From: MESE01 sp036675035 | Lineage (GTDB): Bacteria; Pseudomonadota; Gammaproteobacteria; Burkholderiales; Burkholderiaceae_D | Length of the DNA: 17,167 bases | Reading direction: 5' to 3' | Assembly: GCA_036675035.1 (NCBI GenBank) | Contig: JAKFFO010000095.1 | Span: 1-17,167 of the forward strand | The notes under the pieces: generated by a model | Seen by the model: only the letters and a program-made list of their open reading frames with translations | What the model was told of the DNA's origin: nothing | The model's database searches: none | Part shown: in pieces, positions 1 through 6,099 of the stretch | Numbering within the stretch: the stretch's first letter is position 1 | Layout: each line of letters begins with the position of its first letter | Position numbers and translations under genes: made by a program

Positions 1-792
1 CTGCAGGAAATTTCGCCGCCGTATGCGCAAGAGTATCTCGGCCGCTTCGGTTTCGAGCCAACCAAGCATCCAGCCAACCTGACCCTGACGCTCGGCACCG
101 GATCGGTGACGCCGCTGCAGATGGCCGGCGCCTATGCGGTGTTTGCCAATGGCGGTTATCAAATCGACCCCTACCTGATCCAGAAGATCACCGATGCGCG
201 CGGCACTGTGCTGGCCGAAGCCAAGCCGGTCCAGGCGGGCCAGGACGAGGCCCGCGTTCTCGATCCGCGCAACGCTTTTGTCATCGATACGATGCTGCGC
301 GATGTGACGCGCCATGGCACGGCAGCAACAGCGACCCAGAAATTGGCCCGCATGGATCTGGCCGGCAAGACGGGCACCACCAACGATTCGGTCGACGGCT
401 GGTTTGCCGGCTACAGCGGAGAAGTGGTGGCGGTCGCGTGGATGGGCTATGACGAGCCGAAGTCGCTCGGCAACCGGGAATTCGGCTCGACGCTGGCATT
501 ACCGATGTGGATCGACTACATGCGTGCGGCACGGCGCGGAAAACCGGTGCGGCAACGCGCGATGCCGGGAGGCCTGGTGCAGATGGACGGCGATTGGATG
601 TACAGCGAGTTTGCAAACGCCGGCGCGGTTGAATCGGTCGGCATGGAGGAGGCGAATGTGCCGTTCTGGCAACGCTTTCAGTTTCCGAACATGGAGCCTG
701 AGCCGGAAAAAATCGACAAGGAAAAAAAGCGGATGCAGGACCTTTATTTCGGCAGCAATATGTACCGGCTGCGGAACCGCGCTACAGGCTGA
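1..792 (+). CDS. mrcA: Penicillin-binding protein 1A, C-terminal part (5' end outside window)
   Basis: Bifunctional class A penicillin-binding protein that polymerises and cross-links peptidoglycan at the outer face of the inner membrane; only the last 263 residues are here. The frame is open from base 1 without a start, so the gene begins outside the window. The transpeptidase signature KTGTT is at 367-381, followed by the usual DGWFAGYS segment, and the stretch TLGTGSVTPLQMAGAYAVFANGG ahead of it (split here as TLGTGSVTPLQ then MAGAYAVFANGG) is typical of PBP1A. The SxxK serine and SxN motifs and the glycosyltransferase domain lie upstream, out of view. After the penicillin-binding fold comes a lysine- and glutamate-rich tail ending in a TGA at 790-792, as in beta-proteobacterial PBP1A proteins. 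Family assignment is firm; whether this is the main copy or a paralogue cannot be told. No hairpin with a T-run follows the stop. Confidence 0.93.
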   Translation: MQEISPPYAQEYLGRFGFEPTKHPANLTLTLGTGSVTPLQMAGAYAVFANGGYQIDPYLIQKITDARGTVLAEAKPVQAGQDEARVLDPRNAFVIDTMLRDVTRHGTAATATQKLARMDLAGKTGTTNDSVDGWFAGYSGEVVAVAWMGYDEPKSLGNREFGSTLALPMWIDYMRAARRGKPVRQRAMPGGLVQMDGDWMYSEFANAGAVESVGMEEANVPFWQRFQFPNMEPEPEKIDKEKKRMQDLYFGSNMYRLRNRATG

Positions 793-926
793 ATGCAGGA
801 AAGCCAAAGGCCATCGCCAACGCTGTTTTTCATGACGGTTTGATCGGGCCGCCCGCTACGATGCCGGATTCCGCCGTATTCATGTCGATATCGCATCCGG
901 AAAAAATTCAACCAGGGACGCCGACC

Positions 927-995
927 ATGGCCCAGACAGATCGCACGGCCGCTGAGGTGGCGTCAGATACGCGGCGCGCCATCAAGACTTCATGA
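927..995 (+). CDS. Possible 22-codon leader peptide coupled to the LivH-type gene
   Basis: A tiny frame begins at ATG 927 with an AGGGA Shine-Dalgarno-like sequence at 914-918, eight bases upstream, and encodes a hydrophilic 22-residue peptide (MAQTDRTAAEVA, then SDTRRAIKTS). Its TGA stop (993-995) overlaps the ATG of the permease (992-994) in an ATGA arrangement. The permease has no ribosome binding site of its own, so ribosomes finishing this frame may reinitiate on it. No known family is recognised. It could be a true leader, the remnant of a lost gene, or chance. It is supported by the SD spacing and the exact overlap, and is otherwise weak. Confidence 0.4.
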   Translation: MAQTDRTAAEVASDTRRAIKTS

Positions 996-1942
996 TGGAA
1001 TTCGCTTTTTTTACCCTGTTGTACGGCGTGAGCTACGGGCTGCTGCTGTTCATGCTGTCGTCCGGCCTGACATTGATCTTCAGCATGATGGGGGTATTGA
1101 GCTTCGCGCACGGCAGTTTCTACATGCTCGGCGCGTATTTCGCCTATGTCGTGACCACGCATCTGGGGTTCTGGCACGCGCTCGTGATCGCGCCGCTGGC
1201 AGTGGGCATGATCGGCGCTGCGGTCGAGCGTTACGGCTTGCGGTCGGTGCACCGGCACGGGCACGTGCATGAAATTCTGTTCACGTTCGGGCTCTCCTAC
1301 GTGCTGGTGCAACTGGTGGTGCTGATCTGGGGCGCACGAGGCCGCGTGTACCGGTTCCCGGACGAGCTGCAAGGTCCGTTGTTCAAGTTATATACGACCA
1401 CGTTCCCGATTTACAGCGCGTTCATCATGCTGGTCGCAGTGGCGATGCTGATCGCGCTGTACCTTTTGCTGACCCGGACCCGCTTCGGTCTTGTGATCCA
1501 GGCTGCATTGACCCATCCGGCAACGGTGGAAACGCTGGGGCACAATGTGCCGAGAGTGAACATGTTGGTGTTCGGCGGCGGCTGCGCGCTGGCGGGCTTG
1601 GCCGGGGTCGTCGGCGGTACTGCATTTTCGACTTCACCCGGAATGGGCGCCACGATGGGCAGTATCCTGTTCGTCGTGATTATTGTCGGCGGCATGGGTT
1701 CGCTGGCCGGCGCATTGGCTGCATCGCTGCTGATCGGCGTGTTGCAGACATTCGGCGTCGCGCTGGATTATTCGATGTCAAGCGTACTGGAGCAGATCGG
1801 CATTGCCGTGACCGAAAACACGCCCGGCTACCCGGTATTGACATTGACCGTTTCCGAGGTGGCGCCCATCATGCCGTATCTGTTGATGATACTGATACTG
1901 ATTTTCCGGCCAAAAGGCTTGATGGGTAAAAGAGAAGGCTGA
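992..1942 (+). CDS. livH: Branched-chain amino acid ABC transporter permease, LivH type
   Basis: Inner-membrane permease subunit of an ABC importer for branched-chain amino acids or related substrates such as amides or urea. The 316 residues contain about eight hydrophobic segments. LivH-family hallmarks are present: SFAHGSFYMLGAY near the N-terminus, ILFTFGLSYV after the third segment, the cytoplasmic loop RTRFGLVIQAA...VETLGHNVPRV that contacts the ATPase, and the C-terminal ILIFRPKGLMGKREG. Length matches LivH (about 290-310). The start is one of two overlapping ATGs (992 or 995), with no Shine-Dalgarno, coupled to the short upstream frame. The partners needed for a working importer (LivM, the ATPases LivG and LivF, a binding protein) do not follow; the next gene is an unrelated phosphoesterase. 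It is therefore an orphan permease here and may work with subunits encoded elsewhere. The substrate is not predictable. Confidence 0.9.
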   Translation: MMEFAFFTLLYGVSYGLLLFMLSSGLTLIFSMMGVLSFAHGSFYMLGAYFAYVVTTHLGFWHALVIAPLAVGMIGAAVERYGLRSVHRHGHVHEILFTFGLSYVLVQLVVLIWGARGRVYRFPDELQGPLFKLYTTTFPIYSAFIMLVAVAMLIALYLLLTRTRFGLVIQAALTHPATVETLGHNVPRVNMLVFGGGCALAGLAGVVGGTAFSTSPGMGATMGSILFVVIIVGGMGSLAGALAASLLIGVLQTFGVALDYSMSSVLEQIGIAVTENTPGYPVLTLTVSEVAPIMPYLLMILILIFRPKGLMGKREG

Positions 1943-2046
1943 TTCCGGATGCATGTATAGGGCGTCGCAATTGATTCCGGCATATCGACCCCCACATACG
2001 GCAGTACCGCCAACCCGCCCCTCGGCTCTTTCCATTCAGGAGCAGC

Positions 2047-3189
2047 ATGCCCCCTCGCAATGTCATCATTGTTGTTTCCAGTGTGCTGGCGCTGTTGCAT
2101 GCCTATATCGGCTGGCGCGTGCTACCCGATTTGCCGCTTGACTTTCCTGCCAGGCTGGCCGGAGCGCTATGGCTGCTTGCTTCTTTTATCCTGGTGCCGG
2201 CCGGCCTGCTGTCGCGCGCGATCAAGCGCCAGCCCATGTCGGACCGGATCGCCTGGGCCGGGCTGTTCGCACTGGGTTTGTTTTCGTCATTGCTGGTGAT
2301 GACGCTGCTGCGCGACCTGGTGTTGCTTGCAGCGTTGATTCTCGGCCGCTTCGGCGCAACGCTGGCAGCATGGACCGCGATTGCAGTGCCGGTATCGGCC
2401 GGGCTCGCCACCTTGCTCGGTTTCGTGAATGCGCGCCGCGTTGCAAAGGTCATCGACGTCGATGTGCCGATCGACGATCTGCCGGCGATGCTGCATGGTT
2501 TTACGATTGCGCAGATCAGCGATATCCATGTCGGGCCGACCATCAAGTACGGATATCTGGACGCTATCGTCAACGCGGTCAATGCGCTTGATGCGGACCT
2601 GATTGCGGTTACCGGCGACCTGGTGGATGGCAGCGTCGACCTGCTCGCGGCCCATACGGCGCCGCTGGGGCGACTGGCTGCAAGGCACGGCGCTTATTTC
2701 GTCACCGGCAATCACGAATATTATTCCAATGCCCATGCCTGGATCGCCGAAGTGCGGCGCCTCGGGCTGACGGTGCTGATGAATCAGCATGTGGTGCTGA
2801 ATCATCAAGGTGCGTCGCTGCTGGTGGCTGGAGTCAACGACTACACCGCGCATTTGTTCGATGCGTCGCATCGCAGCGATCCGCGCGCGTCGCTGGCGGG
2901 GGCGCCTGGCGATGTAAAAGTAAAGATCCTGCTGGCACATCAGCCACGGAGTGCCACGGCGGCAGCCGATGCGGGTTTCGATTTGCAGCTGTCCGGCCAT
3001 ACTCACGGCGGACAGTTTTTCCCATGGAATTTTTTCGTGCCGATGCAGCAGCCGTATACCGCGGGCCTCCATCGCTTGCGGCGCTTATGGGTATATACCA
3101 GCCGCGGAACCGGCTACTGGGGGCCGCCAAAAAGATTTGGCGCACCGTCGGAAATCACGCGCTTGAGGCTGGTTCCGGCCAGCCGGTGA
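2047..3189 (+). CDS. Membrane-anchored metallophosphoesterase (YaeI/YkuE-like)
   Basis: Calcineurin-like metal-dependent phosphoesterase of 380 residues. The N-terminal 135 residues hold about four hydrophobic segments (roughly 5-25, 37-60, 70-100, 108-130), anchoring the enzyme in the inner membrane. The catalytic domain follows with the full metal-ligand set: D159 and H161 (SDIHVG), D191 (GDLVDG), N222 and H223 (GNHEYY), H298 (LLAHQPRS), H318 and H320 (GHTHGGQFFP). Relatives such as E. coli YaeI act on lipid-linked pyrophosphates or UDP-diacylglucosamine-like substrates, but the substrate here is unproven. AGGAGC (2038-2043) ends three bases before the ATG, supporting this start. It is separated from the permease gene by 104 bp, so co-transcription is possible but not shown. 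All active-site residues are intact. The family call is strong and the substrate unknown. Confidence 0.9.
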   Translation: MPPRNVIIVVSSVLALLHAYIGWRVLPDLPLDFPARLAGALWLLASFILVPAGLLSRAIKRQPMSDRIAWAGLFALGLFSSLLVMTLLRDLVLLAALILGRFGATLAAWTAIAVPVSAGLATLLGFVNARRVAKVIDVDVPIDDLPAMLHGFTIAQISDIHVGPTIKYGYLDAIVNAVNALDADLIAVTGDLVDGSVDLLAAHTAPLGRLAARHGAYFVTGNHEYYSNAHAWIAEVRRLGLTVLMNQHVVLNHQGASLLVAGVNDYTAHLFDASHRSDPRASLAGAPGDVKVKILLAHQPRSATAAADAGFDLQLSGHTHGGQFFPWNFFVPMQQPYTAGLHRLRRLWVYTSRGTGYWGPPKRFGAPSEITRLRLVPASR

Positions 3190-3253
3190 ATGGCTGCATT
3201 CTCGCGCTGTTCATTCGTTTTCTGAGGCAGAGTGCGGTCGAACCCGCAGGCCG

Positions 3254-3287
3254 AATAAAAAATCCCGCAAGCCTTTCGGCTGCGGGA
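3254..3287 (-). terminator. Rho-independent terminator of the minus-strand transporter gene
   Basis: Read on the minus strand, TCCCGCA-GCC-GAAA-GGC(T)-TGCGGGA folds into a ten-pair GC-rich stem with one bulged base and a four-base loop (3263-3287), followed at once by six T residues (3262-3257). It lies 95 bp past the stop of the transporter gene ending at 3383. On the plus strand the hairpin is followed by CAAGGCC with no T-run, so it should not efficiently end the phosphoesterase transcript arriving from the left. Confidence 0.82.
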
Positions 3288-3382
3288 CAAGGCCTCTTCA
3301 GGAAAAAACAATCAAATAATAAATTGCCGCACCGCCGCCGGTCTTGATGGTTCGCAATAGCCGGATAAGGCGTAATTTTCCG

Positions 3383-4762
3383 TTATTCCAATAGACGCGC
3401 GACTGCGGCCAACGCGGCACAGGCAAGCAAGCAGTTAATGAGTGCGAACGCCCAGTTTCTTTCGACGCTGAGCTGGTACGGCGTGAACGCTGAATAACGG
3501 CTGGCAGTTAGAACCAGCACCGAGTACGGCGTCAGGCTGGCCGACAAGCCCCAGCCGACGAGAATCGCGGCGCAATGCACCAGCGGCGGAAGCGAAAGAA
3601 CCTGCGGCGTGATGGTCGACGCCATGAAGACCGCGGACAGCACCGGGTGAATGCCGGCAAGCGCCAGCCCCATGATGCCGAGCATCAGGAAGCCGATTCC
3701 GAATAGCGGCATGCCGCCGAAAGCCGAGCCAATCCACTGTACCCACCCGGCGGGAAATGCATCGGCCATGATCGTGCCGGCACATCCTGCCGCGGCGAAC
3801 AGCAGCGCTTCGCTCGACAGCCTTGGAAACTGCCCGGCATCCTCGCGCACTTGTGCGATCGCCTGGCGCACGCGTTTTCCCGCCTGCGCCTTGCCCATAT
3901 TGATGACAAGGGCAAAGACCGGCCCCAGCAACACAATCGATGCGGTAATGCTGACGCCCAATACGCTGCTGGTCGCAAGGATGGTTCCGAGGAATCCCAG
4001 CATCGCGAGCAGCAGCGATATCGCCGCGCCTTTCAGTTCCGGATCCGGCGTTGCCGGGGCCGCCGCCGTCGGCACCGGATGACGTGAAAAGCGATGCATC
4101 AGCACCCCGGTCAAAACCGTCAGTTGCGCGACTGCGAGGCCTACCGGGAAAACATCAGACCACTGCAGCGCCGGATAGAGCGCCAGCAGTATCGCCATGT
4201 TGCCGAACATCGGACTCCAGAACGAAGCCGCGGTGAAGCCGCGCGTGATGGCTACGATACTCGCGGTATCCTCTATCCGGTTATCTTTCGGCGACGCCAT
4301 TACCAGCATGATGTTGGCACCCGCCAGGCTGAGGGTAGTGGAAAACAGCTGGCTTGCTACGGTGAAGGACAGGTAGCGTTTGCCGGAATCCTGGGAGCGC
4401 AGAATTTCGCCGACGACATGAACTTGCCGGATACGGAGCGCGCAACGCGCCAGCAATATCACGCTTGCCATGAGCGCAAGCAGCAGACCGGAAATAAAAA
4501 TACCGCGCTGGATTGCGACAAGCGGCGCCTTCGCAAACGGCAGCAACATAAATCCGATCGCAAACAAAAGCAGTGAAGTGTTGCGCAGATTCGAAGGAAT
4601 ATTCCGGTATTCGGCGCCAATCAGCAAGGCCATCGCGATGATGAGCGCCATGAACAATGCCGGCGGCCCTCCGAACGCGCGCCATAGCGTGGCCGCCATG
4701 AGAACGACTACGGCGCCTGTCGCAATTGCATGTCTGGTATTGCCGGCCATTTTTTCTGCCAT
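3383..4762 (-). CDS. Polytopic membrane transporter, probably ion-transporter superfamily; substrate unknown
   Basis: A 459-residue, very hydrophobic protein with roughly eleven to twelve membrane segments and short loops, so an inner-membrane carrier. Two related-looking halves are suggested: SLAGANIMLVMASPKDNR followed by FWSPMFGNMAILLALYP in the first, and AGCAGTIMADAFPAGW then LAGIHPVLSAVFMAS in the second. The GIHP and SPxxxN patterns recall dicarboxylate or arsenite-type carriers of the ion-transporter superfamily, but I cannot place it in a named family. The cytoplasmic loop near MGKAQAGKRVRQAIAQVRED is the main charged segment. The start ATG at 4762 has no clear Shine-Dalgarno, and a second ATG four codons in is no better. 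A GC-rich inverted repeat sits 16-31 bp upstream of the start, and a strong terminator lies downstream. It is monocistronic and convergent with the phosphoesterase. The call as a carrier is firm; the substrate is unknown. Confidence 0.75.
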   Translation of the reverse strand: MAEKMAGNTRHAIATGAVVVLMAATLWRAFGGPPALFMALIIAMALLIGAEYRNIPSNLRNTSLLLFAIGFMLLPFAKAPLVAIQRGIFISGLLLALMASVILLARCALRIRQVHVVGEILRSQDSGKRYLSFTVASQLFSTTLSLAGANIMLVMASPKDNRIEDTASIVAITRGFTAASFWSPMFGNMAILLALYPALQWSDVFPVGLAVAQLTVLTGVLMHRFSRHPVPTAAAPATPDPELKGAAISLLLAMLGFLGTILATSSVLGVSITASIVLLGPVFALVINMGKAQAGKRVRQAIAQVREDAGQFPRLSSEALLFAAAGCAGTIMADAFPAGWVQWIGSAFGGMPLFGIGFLMLGIMGLALAGIHPVLSAVFMASTITPQVLSLPPLVHCAAILVGWGLSASLTPYSVLVLTASRYSAFTPYQLSVERNWAFALINCLLACAALAAVARLLE

Positions 4763-4777
4763 TGTTATCTGGTTCTT

Positions 4778-4793
4778 GCCTGATCAATCAGGC
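4778..4793 (-). promoter_or_regulatory. Inverted repeat in the 5' leader of the transporter gene
   Basis: GCCTGAT-CA-ATCAGGC is a perfect seven-base-pair inverted repeat with a two-base centre, ending 15 bp upstream of the minus-strand transporter start at 4762. In place of a Shine-Dalgarno this leader holds the repeat, so it could be an operator or an mRNA hairpin affecting translation. No regulator gene is adjacent. A role is inference only. Confidence 0.4.
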
Positions 4794-4995
4794 CTATTTT
4801 CTCGACGCGACTGAAAAGGTAAACCCCGAATCAAAAACGGCGGCGGTTCGCATGACAGTTTGTTGAGTCCTGCCGGAACGCAGGATGCGCGAGTATACAG
4901 TGCAAGCGTCGATCTCGGAATTCGCCAACACGGTAGAATGAACTCGAACGGCATGAGCCGGATTCACGAATTAATTTTTACTTGAAGGATTTGCA

Positions 4996-5418
4996 ATGAA
5001 ACCCAATCCCCTGTTCCATCTGGCTTTTCCTGTGCACGATCTGGCAGCCGCGCGGCAGTTTTACGGCAGCCTGCTCGGATGCGAAGAAGGCCGCAGCTCC
5101 GACGCGTGGGTCGATTTCAATTTTTACGGACATCAGATCGTCGCCCATCTGTCGCCCGATGAAGCCGGCCACAGAAACACCAGCGCCGTCGATGGCGATG
5201 AAGTGCCGGTCCGGCATTTCGGTGCCATTCTCGATCGCGCCGACTGGGACGCGCTCGCGGAAAAACTCAAGCGTGCAGGTACTAAATTCATTATCGAGCC
5301 GCATGTCCGCTTCAAGGGCGAAGTCGGCGAGCAGGCGACGATGTTCTTCCTGGATCCGTCCGGGAATGCGCTGGAATTCAAGTCCTTCGCCAATCTGAGC
5401 CAGGTGTTCGCGAAGTAA
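4996..5418 (+). CDS. VOC (glyoxalase/bleomycin-resistance/dioxygenase fold) family protein
   Basis: Small cytoplasmic metal-binding protein of 140 residues with two beta-alpha-beta-beta-beta units of the vicinal-oxygen-chelate fold. The first unit begins FHLAFPVHDLAAARQFYGSLL and the second ends MFFLDPSGNALEFKSF. Likely metal ligands are H8, H74 (PVRHFG) and E127 (NALEF), the usual positions on strands one, five and eight. The start is supported by AAGGA at 4984-4988, seven bases before the ATG. It is a stand-alone gene divergent from the transporter, with a perfect palindrome 47 bp beyond its stop. Members of this fold include lactoylglutathione lyases, extradiol dioxygenases and drug-binding proteins. 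The sequence does not decide between them, though the compact single-domain form and conserved ligands suggest an enzyme. Confidence 0.88.
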   Translation: MKPNPLFHLAFPVHDLAAARQFYGSLLGCEEGRSSDAWVDFNFYGHQIVAHLSPDEAGHRNTSAVDGDEVPVRHFGAILDRADWDALAEKLKRAGTKFIIEPHVRFKGEVGEQATMFFLDPSGNALEFKSFANLSQVFAK

Positions 5419-5465
5419 ATTCTTTATCACCGTTGCAGTGAGGGCTTGCACATATCCGTGACCGC

Positions 5466-5485
5466 GTCTGGCCGATCGGCCAGAC
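5466..5485. repeat. Perfect 20-bp palindrome downstream of the VOC gene
   Basis: GTCTGGCCGATCGGCCAGAC is fully self-complementary with no loop. It lies 47 bp past the stop of the VOC gene and is followed by CCGCGGGCTCTCTCTG, which has only a weak T-rich character. It may serve as a terminator-like hairpin or as a dimeric protein-binding site; the T-run is too poor for a confident terminator call. Confidence 0.7.
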
Positions 5486-5823
5486 CCGCGGGCTCTCTCT
5501 GATTACTGTCCATTCTTGTCTTCGGCATCGCAACTCAATGTGATCCCGATGTCTTCGCGCCATACGCGCGACTCGCTTCATCTCGTCAGCCAAATATTAA
5601 AAATTTCTCGTTATTGACTCGGATCAATGGCGCTCGGAACTTTCCTCGCTTGAAAATTCTCTCATCGTAAAGTTGTTGAAAATCAGCGTCGTGCCTTTGT
5701 GTGTTCGGTGACGGTCGAATCAGTACATGCAGCAACAAGTCTCGTTCCCGTGCGTGCCGGTATTGATGCGGCGCGGCGCATGGCTGCCAACAACAAACAT
5801 CATAAGAAAATGAGGAGACATGA

Positions 5824-5934
5824 ATGAAGCGATCGAATGATCAACTGCTATTGCATCCGGATTGCCTGGCAAACTTTCATCCCACATCATTTTCTCCGCA
5901 ATCAGACAATCGATTTCCAGTTCTCGTCGCATGA
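5824..5934 (+). CDS. Possible 36-residue small protein or leader frame
   Basis: A short frame starting at ATG 5824 has AGGAG at 5813-5817 with a six-base spacer, a near-ideal ribosome binding site. The peptide begins MKRSNDQLLLHPDCLANF and ends NRFPVLVA. Its TGA (5932-5934) overlaps another ATG at 5931 that opens an eight-codon frame. It has no recognised domain, no clear signal peptide and no known relatives that I can name. A 75-codon frame runs antisense across it but lacks a ribosome binding site. It could be a small protein, a leader upstream of the lipoprotein gene, or chance. Confidence 0.25.
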   Translation: MKRSNDQLLLHPDCLANFHPTSFSPQSDNRFPVLVA

Positions 5935-6099
5935 GTGTGCGCCACAAGCGCGCCTAAACAAGTGAAACGCGGCAATGCGCAACAGGTGGCGCCGTTTCGT
6001 TTCCGACGATCTCAACAGGCTTCGCGCGCTTCGCCGTTTACGGCGGAGTGCCGGCCCTCACAACAAGCGGTTTCAGCTGCCAATAAAAGGAGTTTTAAC

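Larger units (their letters stand above)
5419..6099. other. 681-bp stretch without a confident gene
   Basis: Between the VOC gene and the large lipoprotein gene no frame looks convincingly protein-coding. It holds the perfect palindrome at 5466-5485; two copies of TTGAAAAT at 5650-5657 and 5676-5683, 26 bp apart start to start; an unsupported 28-codon frame at 5727-5813; a 36-codon frame at 5824-5934 with a good ribosome binding site; and the ribosome binding site of the lipoprotein gene at 6086-6092. The segment from 5588 to 5690 is more AT-rich than its surroundings and is the likeliest promoter area for the lipoprotein gene, but I see no well-spaced -35/-10 pair. This length would leave a long 5' untranslated leader. 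Confidence 0.6.

Noticed and set aside
1..6. PstI site at the left edge together with SalI near the right junction as evidence of cloned DNA
   Set aside because: Six-base sites are frequent in GC-rich DNA (another CTGCAG lies at 115-120), so the pair proves nothing by itself.
2287..3072. 261-codon antisense frame within the phosphoesterase gene
   Set aside because: It overlaps all the metal-ligand motifs of the real gene; it is a shadow frame.
5720..5947. 75-codon minus-strand frame in the gene-poor stretch
   Set aside because: It has no ribosome binding site and no recognisable motif; the plus-strand small frame with an AGGAG site is the better, though still weak, candidate.
5962..6003. 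GAAACG...CGTTTC inverted repeat as a possible attenuator before the lipoprotein gene
   Set aside because: Only six pairs with a long unpaired loop and a broken T-run; too weak to call.
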